64,000 nt of DNA. It comes from JAPORK01 sp026710285 (lineage in GTDB: Bacteria > Pseudomonadota > Gammaproteobacteria > Pseudomonadales > Endozoicomonadaceae). Below are positions 51,088-60,712 of the stretch, one piece after another. Position 1 is the first letter of the stretch, and every line of letters begins with the position of its first letter. Where the stretch lies: positions 620,001-684,000 of the forward strand of contig OZ241746.1 in assembly GCA_965201045.1 (NCBI GenBank), written 5' to 3'. The position numbers and the translations under genes were made by a program. Under the pieces are notes generated by a model, which did not search any database, was not told the origin of the DNA, and was given only the letters and a program-made list of their open reading frames with translations.

Positions 51088-52098
51088 ATGCAAAAAATTT
51101 TTAGCTTTATAACAACACTAATACTGCTGTTCATTTCATTAACGGTTTTAGCTGGTAAAGATAATACAATTAAACAACAAGGAGGCGACTACAGTAAAAC
51201 CTCTACTCCCGGAGCATTCTTGTTAGATTGGATGAAAAAACAGCCATTGACAAAAGATACCCTTATTTTACTGGATTTAGATGAGACAGTACTTAGCACT
51301 TCTGCAGATGGTTGGCTTTATCCAAACAATTATTATAGTCTGTGTGAAGAACAGATAAAAAAACACCCTGAATTATCCTCTGTAAATGTAGAACTTCGTG
51401 TTACTCCACTGTTCACACACGCCGCTTTTCTCAATCGTGATTTCCACCTTACAGATGAGCAACTGCCAGAAGCCATTGAGTTATTAAAAAGTGAAGGATG
51501 TACTGTGCTTGGATTTACATCAAGAGAAAACGACTTAATTCCAGATACAATTAAATGGTTGCAAAAATTGAATGTCAATTTCAGCCAGGTGCCTGATGAT
51601 GAAATAGAAATGGGTAAAGATAGACATCCACTTTTTATTAAAAAAGGTGTGGTTTTTATTGGCGTTACCTCCACAAAAGGTGAAGCATTAACAAAATTAC
51701 TCGATTCAGGAAAATTACAAAAACCAGATAATATACTGTTTATTGATGATCGTATAAGTAATCTGGAAACCACAACAGAAGCCGTTACAAAAAGAAAGGA
51801 CCCTATTGTTTTCTTTCCTGTATTATCTACTTATCCACAAATTACTTTTAAACCTTATGATTCAAAAGCTGTGAACAATGCATTATTACGCTTCCTAGTT
51901 GATAATATTGAAGATAATGAGATAAAAGCACTGTTAGAGAATGACGCTTATACAAAGGAACTGGTCACAGAACAGTGCGAAAAAAGAGATGATGCTGAAA
52001 TTATATCTCTGTGTGACACTCTGAAAGCTAAATCTTGTAAATGGCAGCGCAAAGAAAAATCATTGTCGTGTAAAAATACAATAACTGGTACTCAGTAA
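51088..52098 (+). CDS. Secreted HAD-like protein (DUF2608-type)
   Basis: A signal peptide at residues 1-22 (ending VLAGK) opens the 336-residue protein. The HAD phosphatase motif I is DLDET at 63-67; GFTSRE (near 150) and ILFIDDR (near 217) match motifs II and IV. This combination is typical of the DUF2608 proteins known mostly from Legionella- and Chlamydia-like intracellular bacteria; the family assignment is from memory of its motif pattern. Four Cys in the last 45 residues may form disulfides. A periplasmic or secreted phosphatase is likely; substrate unknown. Confidence 0.78.
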   Translation: MQKIFSFITTLILLFISLTVLAGKDNTIKQQGGDYSKTSTPGAFLLDWMKKQPLTKDTLILLDLDETVLSTSADGWLYPNNYYSLCEEQIKKHPELSSVNVELRVTPLFTHAAFLNRDFHLTDEQLPEAIELLKSEGCTVLGFTSRENDLIPDTIKWLQKLNVNFSQVPDDEIEMGKDRHPLFIKKGVVFIGVTSTKGEALTKLLDSGKLQKPDNILFIDDRISNLETTTEAVTKRKDPIVFFPVLSTYPQITFKPYDSKAVNNALLRFLVDNIEDNEIKALLENDAYTKELVTEQCEKRDDAEIISLCDTLKAKSCKWQRKEKSLSCKNTITGTQ

Positions 52099-52207
52099 AA
52101 ATCCGGATAATCCTGGCGTCCTGCCTTTTGATAAGGCAGAATTCGAAGCAACATCAGAAAAGCAAAATTGTAAGGGCCTGTTTTTGACATCCTCCCCTCC
52201 CTAAAGA

Positions 52208-52403
52208 CTGTCTCTTAGTCACACTTTTTAGATACTAACTTTATCCTGGCGGGTTGCCTGCTACTGAATATCCAACCTTTTTGGCATAAACCGTGGGCTG
52301 AGTTTGTCGAAGCCCACAGCGCATTCAGTAAAGATTGATATATTCAGCAGAAAATAAACCTGTGAATAAAAATTGGAGTTTAAAAAATGTCACTGAGAGA
52401 TAG
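52208..52403. mobile_element. IS50-like MITE, 196 bp, nested in an IS605-type hairpin
   Basis: Left end CTGTCTCTTAGTCACACTTTT, right end ATGTCACTGAGAGATAG (inverse CTATCTCTCAGTGACAT). The flanks are TTGACATCCTCCCCTCCCTAAAGA on the left and TCCTGAAGGAAGGGAG on the right, halves of one hairpin. This is the shortest copy; the internal palindrome is single (GGGCTGAGTTTGTCGAAGCCC). Confidence 0.75.
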
Positions 52404-52454
52404 TCCTGAAGGAAGGGAGCTCTCACGTAAAATTGATGAAAAACACAGATATAT

Positions 52455-53225
52455 TTAGTAATCCCATTCCGGTTTGCGTTTTTCCAAAAAAGACTGTACA
52501 CCTTCTTGCTGATTACTGCCGGCAAACAAATCAACAAATAATTTCCGTTCTTTCACTAAGTTTTCCCAACGCGGACAATGCCGTCCCATTTGAATAAGTT
52601 GCTTACATGCAGCCAAACTGTCAGGACTTACTTCTTGCGTACGTAATGCCAGCTCAACAGCATCTTCAACCGGACTTTCTGTTACAACTTCTGCAAGTCC
52701 AATGTTAAAAGCAGTCTGACCATCAATCATTTCACCACACAAAATCATGCGCTTTGCCCAACCTTCACCAACGAGCAGAGTTAAATTTTGTGTCCCTCCG
52801 GCACAAGGGAGCAATCCTACTTTTGCTTCGGGCAAACCAAGTTTAGCTTTACTACTGACAAAACGCATATCACATGCCAGTGCAACCTCCAGTCCTCCGC
52901 CCATGGCATACCCATCAATGGCAGCAATAGAGACACCTTTAAAATTAGTTAATACTTCAAAAGCTTCACCAAAGGCATTAGCCATGGCACCTGCTGTTTC
53001 AGCGGATACATTGTTGAAGCTGTTTAAATCTGCTCCGGCAGAAAAAAATTTCTGACTGGCACTTTTGATCACTATTCCTGTAATTTTGTTATTATCGCTA
53101 AGCTTACTTAACTGATCTTTGAACAGCGTTAAATTATCTAATGTCCAGGTATTCGCTGGTGGATTATCCAGTGTAATAATCGCCAGATGATCTTTGCATT
53201 CGATATCGAATCCCATACTATTCAT
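52455..53225 (-). CDS. Enoyl-CoA hydratase/isomerase family protein
   Basis: This 256-residue crotonase-fold protein has oxyanion-hole motifs KFFSAGADLN and AIDGYAMGGGLEVALACDMRF and the catalytic region GLPEAKVGLLPCAGGTQNL. It begins 11 bp after the acyl-CoA dehydrogenase, forming an operon. The pair matches the step order of isobutyryl-CoA (valine) or short-chain acyl-CoA degradation. In Pseudomonas this arrangement occurs in the mms valine-degradation cluster, but mmsA/mmsB are not seen here. Exact substrate is not determined. Confidence 0.9.
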   Translation of the reverse strand: MNSMGFDIECKDHLAIITLDNPPANTWTLDNLTLFKDQLSKLSDNNKITGIVIKSASQKFFSAGADLNSFNNVSAETAGAMANAFGEAFEVLTNFKGVSIAAIDGYAMGGGLEVALACDMRFVSSKAKLGLPEAKVGLLPCAGGTQNLTLLVGEGWAKRMILCGEMIDGQTAFNIGLAEVVTESPVEDAVELALRTQEVSPDSLAACKQLIQMGRHCPRWENLVKERKLFVDLFAGSNQQEGVQSFLEKRKPEWDY

Positions 53226-53236
53226 TTAATAATTCC

Positions 53237-54394
53237 TCATAATAATTCTGGCCTTTCTTCAGAGAATAAGCGTCTGGCAACAATGAGGCGCATAATTTCA
53301 TTACTACCTTCTAAAATACGGTGAACACGAGTATCTCGTAAATAACGTTCAAAAGGGTACTCTTTTATGTATCCGTATCCGCCATGTAATTGTAGTGCTT
53401 GATCACAAATATTAAATCCGACATCTGTTGCAAATCGCTTTGCCATTGCACAATAGGTTGTTGCACAGGGATGTTTGCAATCCAGTTTATTAGCGGCAAG
53501 ACGAACCATCTGTCTGGCCGCCACCAGCTCTGTTTCCATATCAGCCAGTTTAAACTGTAATGCCTGAAAAGCGGAGAGCGTCTTACCAAACTGTTTTCGC
53601 TCCATCATATAATCTCGTGTTGCTGTCAGCGCCTGTTGTGCAGTACCCACAGAACAACTAGCGATATTGACACGCCCTCCATCAAGCCCTGCCATAGCAA
53701 AACGAAATCCGTCTCCCTCTTTACCCAATAAAAAACGCTTTGGTATTGTTACATTGTCAAATGTAATTGCTCTGGTGGGCTGACTGTTCCAGCCAAGCTT
53801 TTCTTCTTTACGACCGTAGTTAATCCCTCTGAGGTTTGCCGGCACTAAAAAAGCAGAAATCCCTCCAGGTCCCTGTTCACCGGTTCGCGCCATAACCAAC
53901 AATATTTGCGTACTACCTGCGCCGGAAATAAATGCTTTTGATCCATTGAGTATATAGTCATCATGCTTTAATGTAGCCCGGGTTTTAAGTGAAGCAGCAT
54001 CACTACCTGCTTCAGGTTCTGTCAGACAATAAGAAGATAGTAACTCTCCTTCTGCAAGCTGACAGGCATACTCCTGCTTTACACTCTCTTCAGCAAATGA
54101 TGCGATCATCCATGCCACCATATTATGGATGGTAATATACGCTGTTGTTGATGTGCATCCTCTGGCTAACTGTTCAAAAATAATGCTTGCATCGAGTCGC
54201 AATAAACCCAGCCCACCCTGTGCATCTGGAGTATAAATACCTAAAAAGCCCTGTTTTCCTGCATTGTGCAACACATCCACAGGAAAATGAGCATTTGCAT
54301 CCCATTCAGCAGCTAATGGAGTTAATTCAGCATCCGCAAAATCACGGGCAGCACGCTGAAATGCCTGTTGATCTGAAGAGAGTGAGAAGTTCAT
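53237..54394 (-). CDS. Acyl-CoA dehydrogenase, isobutyryl-CoA type likely
   Basis: ATG 54394 is chosen (MNFSLSSDQQAFQRAARDFAD) because AGAGG precedes it; the frame is open to 54424. The resulting 385 residues are normal. FAD-binding blocks are YCLTEPEAGSDAASLKTRA and ISGAGSTQILLVMARTG; the C-terminal end LQLHGGYGYIKEYPFERYLRDTRVHRILEGSNEIMR carries the catalytic-Glu loop. Resemblance to human ACAD8-like enzymes is my inference. It would transfer electrons to ETF, not present here. Confidence 0.92.
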   Translation of the reverse strand: MNFSLSSDQQAFQRAARDFADAELTPLAAEWDANAHFPVDVLHNAGKQGFLGIYTPDAQGGLGLLRLDASIIFEQLARGCTSTTAYITIHNMVAWMIASFAEESVKQEYACQLAEGELLSSYCLTEPEAGSDAASLKTRATLKHDDYILNGSKAFISGAGSTQILLVMARTGEQGPGGISAFLVPANLRGINYGRKEEKLGWNSQPTRAITFDNVTIPKRFLLGKEGDGFRFAMAGLDGGRVNIASCSVGTAQQALTATRDYMMERKQFGKTLSAFQALQFKLADMETELVAARQMVRLAANKLDCKHPCATTYCAMAKRFATDVGFNICDQALQLHGGYGYIKEYPFERYLRDTRVHRILEGSNEIMRLIVARRLFSEERPELL

Positions 54395-54424
54395 CTGTAT
54401 CCTCTTTACAACCAGAAGTGACAA

Positions 54425-54805
54425 TATATTATTTTTTTATTTAATCTTACTTAAAGCTTTTTATTTTTCTGAAACAGCCTACAGATATTTTGATGGACTT
54501 TGCTGAATCATTTCGACTCAAGCAGAAGAATCTTAGGACAAACAAAAAAACAGAAACTCAGAACAATCAATATAGTAGATACGACTTTAATATCAACTCC
54601 TGTGGTCTCTTTTCTTATCTTGATTACCAGGCAAGATCATACTTTTATCCGAATAATAGCCTTCGTGGTAGCGTCCATTTTATTCTGTCTGTTGGGAACG
54701 AAAAACATTGTGCATCTGTTCACTATATGGATAAAAACTGGTAAGACCTGCCTTTTGCATATGATTAAATTTTTAATATTTAAGGGCTTTTTTGGTTTTA
54801 CCCCA
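54425..54805. other. Intergenic interval with only a doubtful ORF
   Basis: A TTG-started frame at 54500-54820 encodes two hydrophobic segments (ISTPVVSFLILI, IIAFVVASILFCLL) but has no ribosome site and ends inside the next gene on the opposite strand. I do not call it a gene. Confidence 0.35.
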
Positions 54806-56092
54806 TCAGCATTCTGTTAATTTTTCCCGTATTTTTGCAGCCAGATCTTTTGCGTTGGAATTTTCACTTCCTTCCATGGCTTCCAGCAGTTTATCAAAAT
54901 CTTTTATACAGCCTTTGTTTAAAGTTAATAAAACTCTGTTTAAAAGAAAGTTGTTTTTATCACACTTTGCCGGATACATATAAAGTGTTTTTTTAAACTC
55001 AGGGGTTATAACACCTGCGGAACAAAGAGAGTCCATAAGCGAGTCTATTGGCAAATCCCGCACAAAACATGCGTACAGGGAGGTAAGCGCCTCAAATGCC
55101 TTCTGCAATTGTCTATCCGTTACATTCAGGGTTGGCAGATCAACTGATTCTGCAGGTTTCGATGCGTCAAACAACATATCGCTCAGTGGGTTAAATTCAA
55201 ATCCGACAATTGCCATTTTTGCCACGGCTTCACGATTACACGTCAGATTTAGATAACTCCACAACTTTCTGAATGCATCAGAGATGGCCAATATCAGCCG
55301 CTGTTCAGATTGCAGCAAATACGGACAATGAGCCCTTCCTTCTAACTCTTTTACTGAAGCGTTGACTAAAAAAATAAAGACCGTTTCCTCGCAACCAGAA
55401 TAATATTTCATTATTTCTTTGACTTTAGGCAAGATTGTCATTTCTAATGACGACAAAGAATTTTTTTTGAGTGGTTTGGTAATATCGACAAAAAAATTAA
55501 TATTCCTGATAAGATCTATGAACTTATCAGCAAGCCGCAATTCAGCTATATCGTTGTTCAGGATAAAACAATCCCTATAACTCACTAACGTTTTCACTGC
55601 CGCTTCCTGATTTTGTCTGGCAGGTTTAAGAATAGGGTATGATTGATACGGCTGCATTGCTGTATTAACCTGTTTGAGTAATTCAGCCATATTTTTGCGT
55701 CTACCTTCAACATGAGCAAAGTACAAAGAATTTAGTGCTGAATAAATCAGCATTTTTGCATCCTGAATTGTGTCTATCGAACTATTGCTTAAGAGTTTTT
55801 CTGCTCTTAATAGCTTTTCTGCTAAAGCAGTAATACAGGAATACCCATCATACTGCGTAGCATTAACAAAATCTGCACACTTTATGTATTGAGAAAGATA
55901 AGGATACAGGTACGCCCAGTTGAACCTTTTATAATTCCACTTTTCTGCCTGTTGATCTAACAGAGCAACAACCTCGTTCAGCCTGGCTTGTTCTGTCGGA
56001 TCTTCAGTATCCAGCCCTGCTCTGGTCGTTACAATGACAAACAATAATATGATGGTGCAAATAAGTGAGTGCCATTTTATTATTTTGAACAT
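54806..56092 (-). CDS. Secreted helical protein of unknown function, 428 residues
   Basis: AAGG before the ATG and a signal peptide (SLICTIILLFVIVTTRAG, residues about 9-26) support the start. The mature protein is alpha-helical with eight or so scattered Cys, and long heptad-like stretches (for example EARLNEVVALLDQQAEKW near 35). No domain is recognised. It is one of five signal-peptide proteins without known relatives in this window. Confidence 0.72.
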   Translation of the reverse strand: MFKIIKWHSLICTIILLFVIVTTRAGLDTEDPTEQARLNEVVALLDQQAEKWNYKRFNWAYLYPYLSQYIKCADFVNATQYDGYSCITALAEKLLRAEKLLSNSSIDTIQDAKMLIYSALNSLYFAHVEGRRKNMAELLKQVNTAMQPYQSYPILKPARQNQEAAVKTLVSYRDCFILNNDIAELRLADKFIDLIRNINFFVDITKPLKKNSLSSLEMTILPKVKEIMKYYSGCEETVFIFLVNASVKELEGRAHCPYLLQSEQRLILAISDAFRKLWSYLNLTCNREAVAKMAIVGFEFNPLSDMLFDASKPAESVDLPTLNVTDRQLQKAFEALTSLYACFVRDLPIDSLMDSLCSAGVITPEFKKTLYMYPAKCDKNNFLLNRVLLTLNKGCIKDFDKLLEAMEGSENSNAKDLAAKIREKLTEC

Positions 56093-56459
56093 ACAACAAT
56101 AACCTTGTGCTTATCTGGTTTTTTCTTACTATTGTTTTATTGTTCTGCACGTATAAACACAGAGCCCTTCAAAGAGCTAAGTAGCTTAGTACACAACCAC
56201 TAAAGCTACAAAAAATAATTCATAAAAAACGGTTAACCTGTTATCTCAGGCAATGCAGCAGACTGACAATTAAACCGGATCTTTGTATTGTTTGTTTTTA
56301 TTCATATAACCACAGTCCGGTCATTATATCGTATTGGTGTGAAGTGAAATTGAATGCAGGAAGTTAACGTAAAAATCGTTGTAATACAGATAAAAGATGT
56401 CCGGACTGCTGTTTGTTAATCTTTATAAGTTTATATCAAACATAATCAACACTGTTGCG
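56093..56459. other. Intergenic interval, no gene
   Basis: The 367 bp between the secreted protein start and the prs stop contain no ORF, hairpin or repeat I can identify. Confidence 0.35.
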
Positions 56460-57401
56460 TTAACGAAACATGGCGCTGATTGATTCTTCATTGCTAATCC
56501 GCCTGATAGACTCTGCAATTAGTGGCGACATATCCAGTTGGCGAATTTTGTCAACGGCTTCAGCCGCTGGTGTCAGAGGAATTGTATTTGTGACCACCAG
56601 TTCGTCAACTGAAGAGTTAACTATATTTTCTAAAGCGCGCCCTGACAGCACAGGGTGTGTACAATAAGCACAAACACCGGTTGCCCCATGCTCTTTTAAT
56701 GCTTTTGCACCTTGTGCCAGTGTACCAGCAGTATCAATCATATCATCAATTAAGACACAGTTACGTCCGCCAACATCACCAATAATATTCATAACTTCTG
56801 CCTTATTAGCTTCCTGGCGACGCTTATCTATAATGGCTAAATCAGCATGCAACCGCTTGGCAATAGCTCTTGCACGTACAACACCGCCATGATCAGGAGA
56901 GACTATTGTTATATCAGATAAAGCCCTTCTTTCTATATCATTAAGAAAAATAGGAGATGAGTAAATATTATCAACCGGAATATCAAAGAAACCCTGAATC
57001 TGATCTGCATGTAATTCCACTGTCAGCAAACGGTTAATACCGACGCTGGCCAGCATATCAGCTACAACTTTTGCGGTAATGGCAACCCGGGCAGAACGTG
57101 GTCTGCGATCCTGGCGTGCATATCCAAAGTAAGGTACAACGGCAGTTACACGCCATGCAGATGCACGACGTAATGCATCACCAAGAACCAGTAACTCCAT
57201 AAGATGATCATTGGTGGGTGCAGAAGTTGGCTGAATTACAAAAACGTCTTTCCCCCTGACGTTTTCTTTTATTTCAACAGCGATTTCACCATCGCTAAAT
57301 CTGCCTACATGCGCCTTCCCCATAGGTACATGCAAATGATCAATCACTTTATGAAAAAGATCTGGATTTGCATTTCCAGTAAACGCCATAATTTTTGACA
57401 C
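56460..57401 (-). CDS. prs: Ribose-phosphate pyrophosphokinase
   Basis: Makes PRPP from ribose 5-phosphate for nucleotide, His and Trp synthesis. The 313 residues (E. coli 315) contain [33 protein letters not shown], the catalytic loop Lys in [21 protein letters not shown], and the PRPP-binding [13 protein letters not shown]. The first metal-binding His is in [13 protein letters not shown]. The usual neighbours ispE and tRNA-Gln are not found upstream. Together with deoC and nupC it suggests nucleoside scavenging. Confidence 0.97.
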   Translation of the reverse strand: MSKIMAFTGNANPDLFHKVIDHLHVPMGKAHVGRFSDGEIAVEIKENVRGKDVFVIQPTSAPTNDHLMELLVLGDALRRASAWRVTAVVPYFGYARQDRRPRSARVAITAKVVADMLASVGINRLLTVELHADQIQGFFDIPVDNIYSSPIFLNDIERRALSDITIVSPDHGGVVRARAIAKRLHADLAIIDKRRQEANKAEVMNIIGDVGGRNCVLIDDMIDTAGTLAQGAKALKEHGATGVCAYCTHPVLSGRALENIVNSSVDELVVTNTIPLTPAAEAVDKIRQLDMSPLIAESIRRISNEESISAMFR

Positions 57402-57977
57402 GGTGTTTTACCCTGCATTATTAAAAATTAAAAAAGGATCTTTTGCTTTATTTGCCTTTATTATAAATAGCAAATAGCTGTAAGCATATCATACAGTAAA
57501 AAAACGGTCTTAGCGTCTAACGAATTAATTTATTTTTAAATTTTTTTCTTTTCATGTGACAACCAAAAAGGTCATTATTGGGATATAGATAATTTTTGTA
57601 TTTGTGATCAAAAAAAATCCTGGCAAAACCAAAAAACAATCATTTTCATAAAAATACTACAACAACGATGATTGAGAGGATTAAATATTTTCACGATTGT
57701 ATTTGATATAAGGTCTTCAGACTTAACTTATTTTAAAGTTTTTATGTGATATCAGAAAAATTTATTTCTTATTATGCGCAAAATTGATAGAATGGAAAAC
57801 CATTTTTGATTATGGGATTCGCACATCAATGTTTAGGACCACTTTTGAAAGCTTTACAGCTTAATTAATCTAAAACTTTGATTTATAAGTTTTTTATCAA
57901 AAGAATAGCTTGAAAAGTATCTGGACTATTGCGCATCTGACATTTATTTTTACAGAAAACAAAATAGGATCGTTTAT
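57402..57977. other. Divergent gap between prs and the serpin-like gene
   Basis: 576 bp of AT-rich DNA containing both promoters. I see no repeat with a second copy and no RNA gene. AGGAT lies 7 bases before the serpin-like ATG. Confidence 0.4.
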
Positions 57978-59198
57978 ATGTTACGCTCATTTGGCGAAAA
58001 ATCTAAAATTCTAATTTTTTTACTACTAATGTTGTTAATTAGTACTCAAAATTCTTTTGCAAAACAAAGTTTCTATAGAAACAAGAAAGCTTCGGATCTA
58101 CTATTACAACAAGCACATGAAGACTATAACCGTATTGCAGGATACACTGTATACAGAAGTGCCTTTTGTAATCATAGCTATAAGACACTTCAATTAATGT
58201 TACTTCAAAAACAGGTATCAACAGCAACATATATAGATTATTATACACAGCAGATTCTTTTGGAATTTATTTCAGATACAAATACCGGTTTGTCTTTATC
58301 TTCACCTAACTTTATTCTGGACAAGCAATCTCTGAGTGAACTCGGACTACTGTATCTCCTTGCACCTTATACGTATGACCACTTAGGTAATTCAGGTGCG
58401 CTTTCATGGTCGCAGGCAATATCACACGTAAACAGCACGGCTTTAGACGTGACAAATGGTTATATTCAGGACGCAATAACAACACAGGATATTTGTCGGT
58501 CTCCTTCTTTTATATTTTCAAATATAACTGATTTCAGATCCTCGTGGGATTTTAGATGTACAGACTCTGCGCCAATGTACTTCAAAAACGAAGATGGAAG
58601 TTTTCAGCGGAGAGTAGAGGGATTTTATCATGAATCGGGAATATGTTCTTATAACATCAAGTACATAAAATTTGATGGTTATGATATATATCGCCTTCCT
58701 CTGAGCGATGACTACGAATTCCGCATTATAGTTCCACCTGAGAATGTAGACCCTAACAAAGCTTTTCAATACCAGAACTTTAATTATAACCTTGAACTTG
58801 CTGCCAGAAGAGCCAGGTCTTTAAACAGCCAGACGAATTATCGATTCATATTGTTTGTTCCCAATTTATATATTCAGGGTAATTTTGATTTATCACGAGA
58901 TTTTTACTCTAATATTCCAATGAATGCTTCCCAGAGCGTTGCTATACGTGTAGATAAATATGGTGTACAAATGAGAGCCATATCAAAATCAGTAGCTGAT
59001 TTAATCTATGTTGACCCCAGTAACCCGTACGTACATACTAATCAGCTTGTTTATCCCTATGAATCGCTTGGTATACAACATCGCAATTATCAACTTAGTT
59101 ATTTTTCTCCTCATTTTCTAACCAGACCTTTTGCGTGGCATCTTCGTGACTCAAGACAGGACACTATTCTTGCTATGGGTATAGTACGCCATCCCTGA
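57978..59198 (+). CDS. Secreted serpin-like protein
   Basis: Residues 1-28 are a signal peptide (ILIFLLLMLLISTQNSFA). The 378-residue mature part follows the serpin order. SSPNFILDKQSLSELGLLYLLA (108-129) resembles the SPxSI..AL.ML..GA block. SNITDFRSSWDFRC with TDSAPMYFKNEDGS (181-208) resembles the FKGxW...APFY..DG block. YDIYRLPLSDDYEFRIIVPP (235-254) resembles strand 3B. LFVPNLYIQGNFDL (292-305) and IRVDKYGVQMRA (323-334) fit the region before the reactive loop. FLTRPFAWHLRDSRQDTILAMGIVRHP (380-406) is close to the serpin C-terminal signature. The hinge lacks the small-residue AAA run, so inhibitory function is doubtful. Serpins block serine or cysteine proteases in animals; bacterial ones are rare. 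A host-protease inhibitor or a host-derived gene is inference. A terminator follows. Confidence 0.7.
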   Translation: MLRSFGEKSKILIFLLLMLLISTQNSFAKQSFYRNKKASDLLLQQAHEDYNRIAGYTVYRSAFCNHSYKTLQLMLLQKQVSTATYIDYYTQQILLEFISDTNTGLSLSSPNFILDKQSLSELGLLYLLAPYTYDHLGNSGALSWSQAISHVNSTALDVTNGYIQDAITTQDICRSPSFIFSNITDFRSSWDFRCTDSAPMYFKNEDGSFQRRVEGFYHESGICSYNIKYIKFDGYDIYRLPLSDDYEFRIIVPPENVDPNKAFQYQNFNYNLELAARRARSLNSQTNYRFILFVPNLYIQGNFDLSRDFYSNIPMNASQSVAIRVDKYGVQMRAISKSVADLIYVDPSNPYVHTNQLVYPYESLGIQHRNYQLSYFSPHFLTRPFAWHLRDSRQDTILAMGIVRHP

Positions 59199-59210
59199 TA
59201 TCCTAAAAAA

Positions 59211-59232
59211 AACCGGAGCAGTAGCTCCGGTT
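59211..59232. terminator. Bidirectional terminator between the serpin-like gene and deoC
   Basis: AACCGGAGC, loop AGTA, GCTCCGGTT is a perfect 9-bp stem. On the minus strand it is followed by eight T, ending the deoC transcript; on the plus strand a shorter TTTAT follows and would serve the serpin-like gene 13 bp upstream. Confidence 0.85.
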
Positions 59233-59360
59233 TATGTATAAAAACCCTGCCTACAATTCGTTGTTAATTATACAGGCGGGGTAAACAGAGATAGCAATAA
59301 CCCTCATTTTCCCAAGGAAATAGTATTTCAATACCGATTAAAAGTTTCTGGTGAAAATAA

Positions 59361-60134
59361 TCATGTGGTTTTCGTCAGTATTAGCATAATATCATTTAAC
59401 AAGCTACTGGCTCCAAAACGAAAATGTGCCGGTGTTACCCAGTTTTCTCCCATAACCTGTTCACAAAGCAGCAAGTATTTTTCAGCTTCTGCTACCTTTT
59501 GGATACCCCCTGAAGCCTTAAATCCACAGGAAGTACTGCCAGCTTCTTTGATCGCTCGTAATATTGTCTCAGCAGCTGATATTGTTGCGTTAACCGCTAC
59601 CTTGCCAGTTGATGTTTTGATAAAATCTGCACCAGCATCAATAACTAAACGACTTACATCATAAATGTTTTGGTCTGTTTCCAGCAGACCTGTTTCTATA
59701 ATAACTTTTAATTTAATCTCATTACTACAGATTGCTTTACAGCTGCTAACCATTCGGGATGCAATTGTTTTATCACCTGACAAATAACTTTTATAAGGAA
59801 ACACCAGGTCAATTTCACTGGCTCCCCGATCAATAGCAAGCTGTGTCTGTTCCATAACCTGCTCCGGATCATCATTACCGGCAGGGAAATTGATAACAGT
59901 TGCAACTTGTATTGAACTAATATTTGTTTTCGTTAAAAAATCTGCAACTTTTTTTACATATTCAGGGTAAATGCAAATAGCAGCCGGATAAGTGGCAGGA
60001 GCAACTCCCCGACAGACAGAGACCATATTCTCACAAAATTCTGTAATATCATGCTCATTATCGTTGAGATTTAACCGGGTTAAATCGGTTAAAGATAAAA
60101 TTTTGCGAGCTGTTTTAATATTTTTTTTGACCAT
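59361..60134 (-). CDS. deoC: Deoxyribose-phosphate aldolase
   Basis: Splits 2-deoxyribose 5-phosphate into acetaldehyde and glyceraldehyde 3-phosphate, so nucleoside sugars feed glycolysis. The 257 residues (E. coli 259) include CVYP-like CIYPEYVKKV, EIDLVFPY, LKVIIETGLL, the Schiff-base Lys in DFIKTSTGK and the second Lys in GFKASGGI. The rest of the deo operon is not here, but nupC lies 550 bp away on the same strand. Confidence 0.96.
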   Translation of the reverse strand: MVKKNIKTARKILSLTDLTRLNLNDNEHDITEFCENMVSVCRGVAPATYPAAICIYPEYVKKVADFLTKTNISSIQVATVINFPAGNDDPEQVMEQTQLAIDRGASEIDLVFPYKSYLSGDKTIASRMVSSCKAICSNEIKLKVIIETGLLETDQNIYDVSRLVIDAGADFIKTSTGKVAVNATISAAETILRAIKEAGSTSCGFKASGGIQKVAEAEKYLLLCEQVMGENWVTPAHFRFGASSLLNDIMLILTKTT

Positions 60135-60172
60135 ACGTTTATCTTTATAGTGTTGGCTTCCCTCTCCTTGAA

Positions 60173-60473
60173 CTGTCTCTTAATCACATTTTTTAAAGCC
60201 CCAATTTTTATCCTGAAAATTTTATCTCCTGCTAAATACACCAGCTTTTACTGAGTCTGCCGTTATTTCGTTATTCCCATTTTCTCCGAAGTTATTCCCA
60301 CGGAGGCGGGAATCCATTAACAGCAATCATTGCCGAAAATATAACTTCCCTGTTACGGGATTCCGGCAATCCCTGCCGGAATGACAAGGTTATTTCAGCA
60401 TCAGCAGTTTAAAAGCAAGGATTTTTATTATTCAGCCAAAAACTCCGAACCAGAATTTGTATATAAAAGACAG
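60173..60473. mobile_element. IS50-like MITE, 301 bp, with near-exact 9-bp duplication
   Basis: Left end CTGTCTCTTAATCACATTTTTT, right end TTTGTATATAAAAGACAG. The flanks CTCCTTGAA (60164-60172) and CTCCCTGAA (60474-60482) agree at 8 of 9 positions, the size of an IS4/IS50 target duplication. The interior differs from other copies: it holds a CCGGCAATCCCTGCCGG palindrome and the AAGCAAGGATTTTTATT block, not the GGCTGAGCC palindrome. Confidence 0.82.
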
Positions 60474-60599
60474 CTCCCTGAAGGGGATTCCTAATTCACA
60501 GAGAACAGCTAAATGCAACAAAAAAGTTACACGAGTCTTACACTCTCTCCAAAGGCTTCAACCGCCAGCCAGGCGGCAAATTCATGGTCTGCATTTTAA

Positions 60600-60712
60600 C
60601 ACGAAAAACGTAAAGGGCAACAATTAAAATAGAAAACCTATAAAAATATACTTGTCGCCTTATACCCTTGCCCTGAAGGACAGGGTTTTACGGCGTGAGG
60701 GATAAAAACAGA
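60600..60712 (-). repeat. IS200/IS605-type end overlapping the nupC 3' end
   Basis: Contains CTTGTCGCCTTATACCC, then the hairpin CCCTGAAGGACAGGG, then TTTTACGGCGTGAGG. The last two supply the terminal codons and TAA of nupC on the minus strand. No tnpA or tnpB remains. Confidence 0.65.

Noticed and set aside
54500..54820. 106-codon frame with two hydrophobic segments
   Set aside because: TTG start without a ribosome site, overlaps the 3' end of the convergent secreted-protein gene; AT-rich DNA gives such hydrophobic frames by chance.
60500..60690. Possible tRNA between deoC and nupC
   Set aside because: GC-rich words here belong to an IS605-type end; no TTCGANNC arm or cloverleaf can be drawn.
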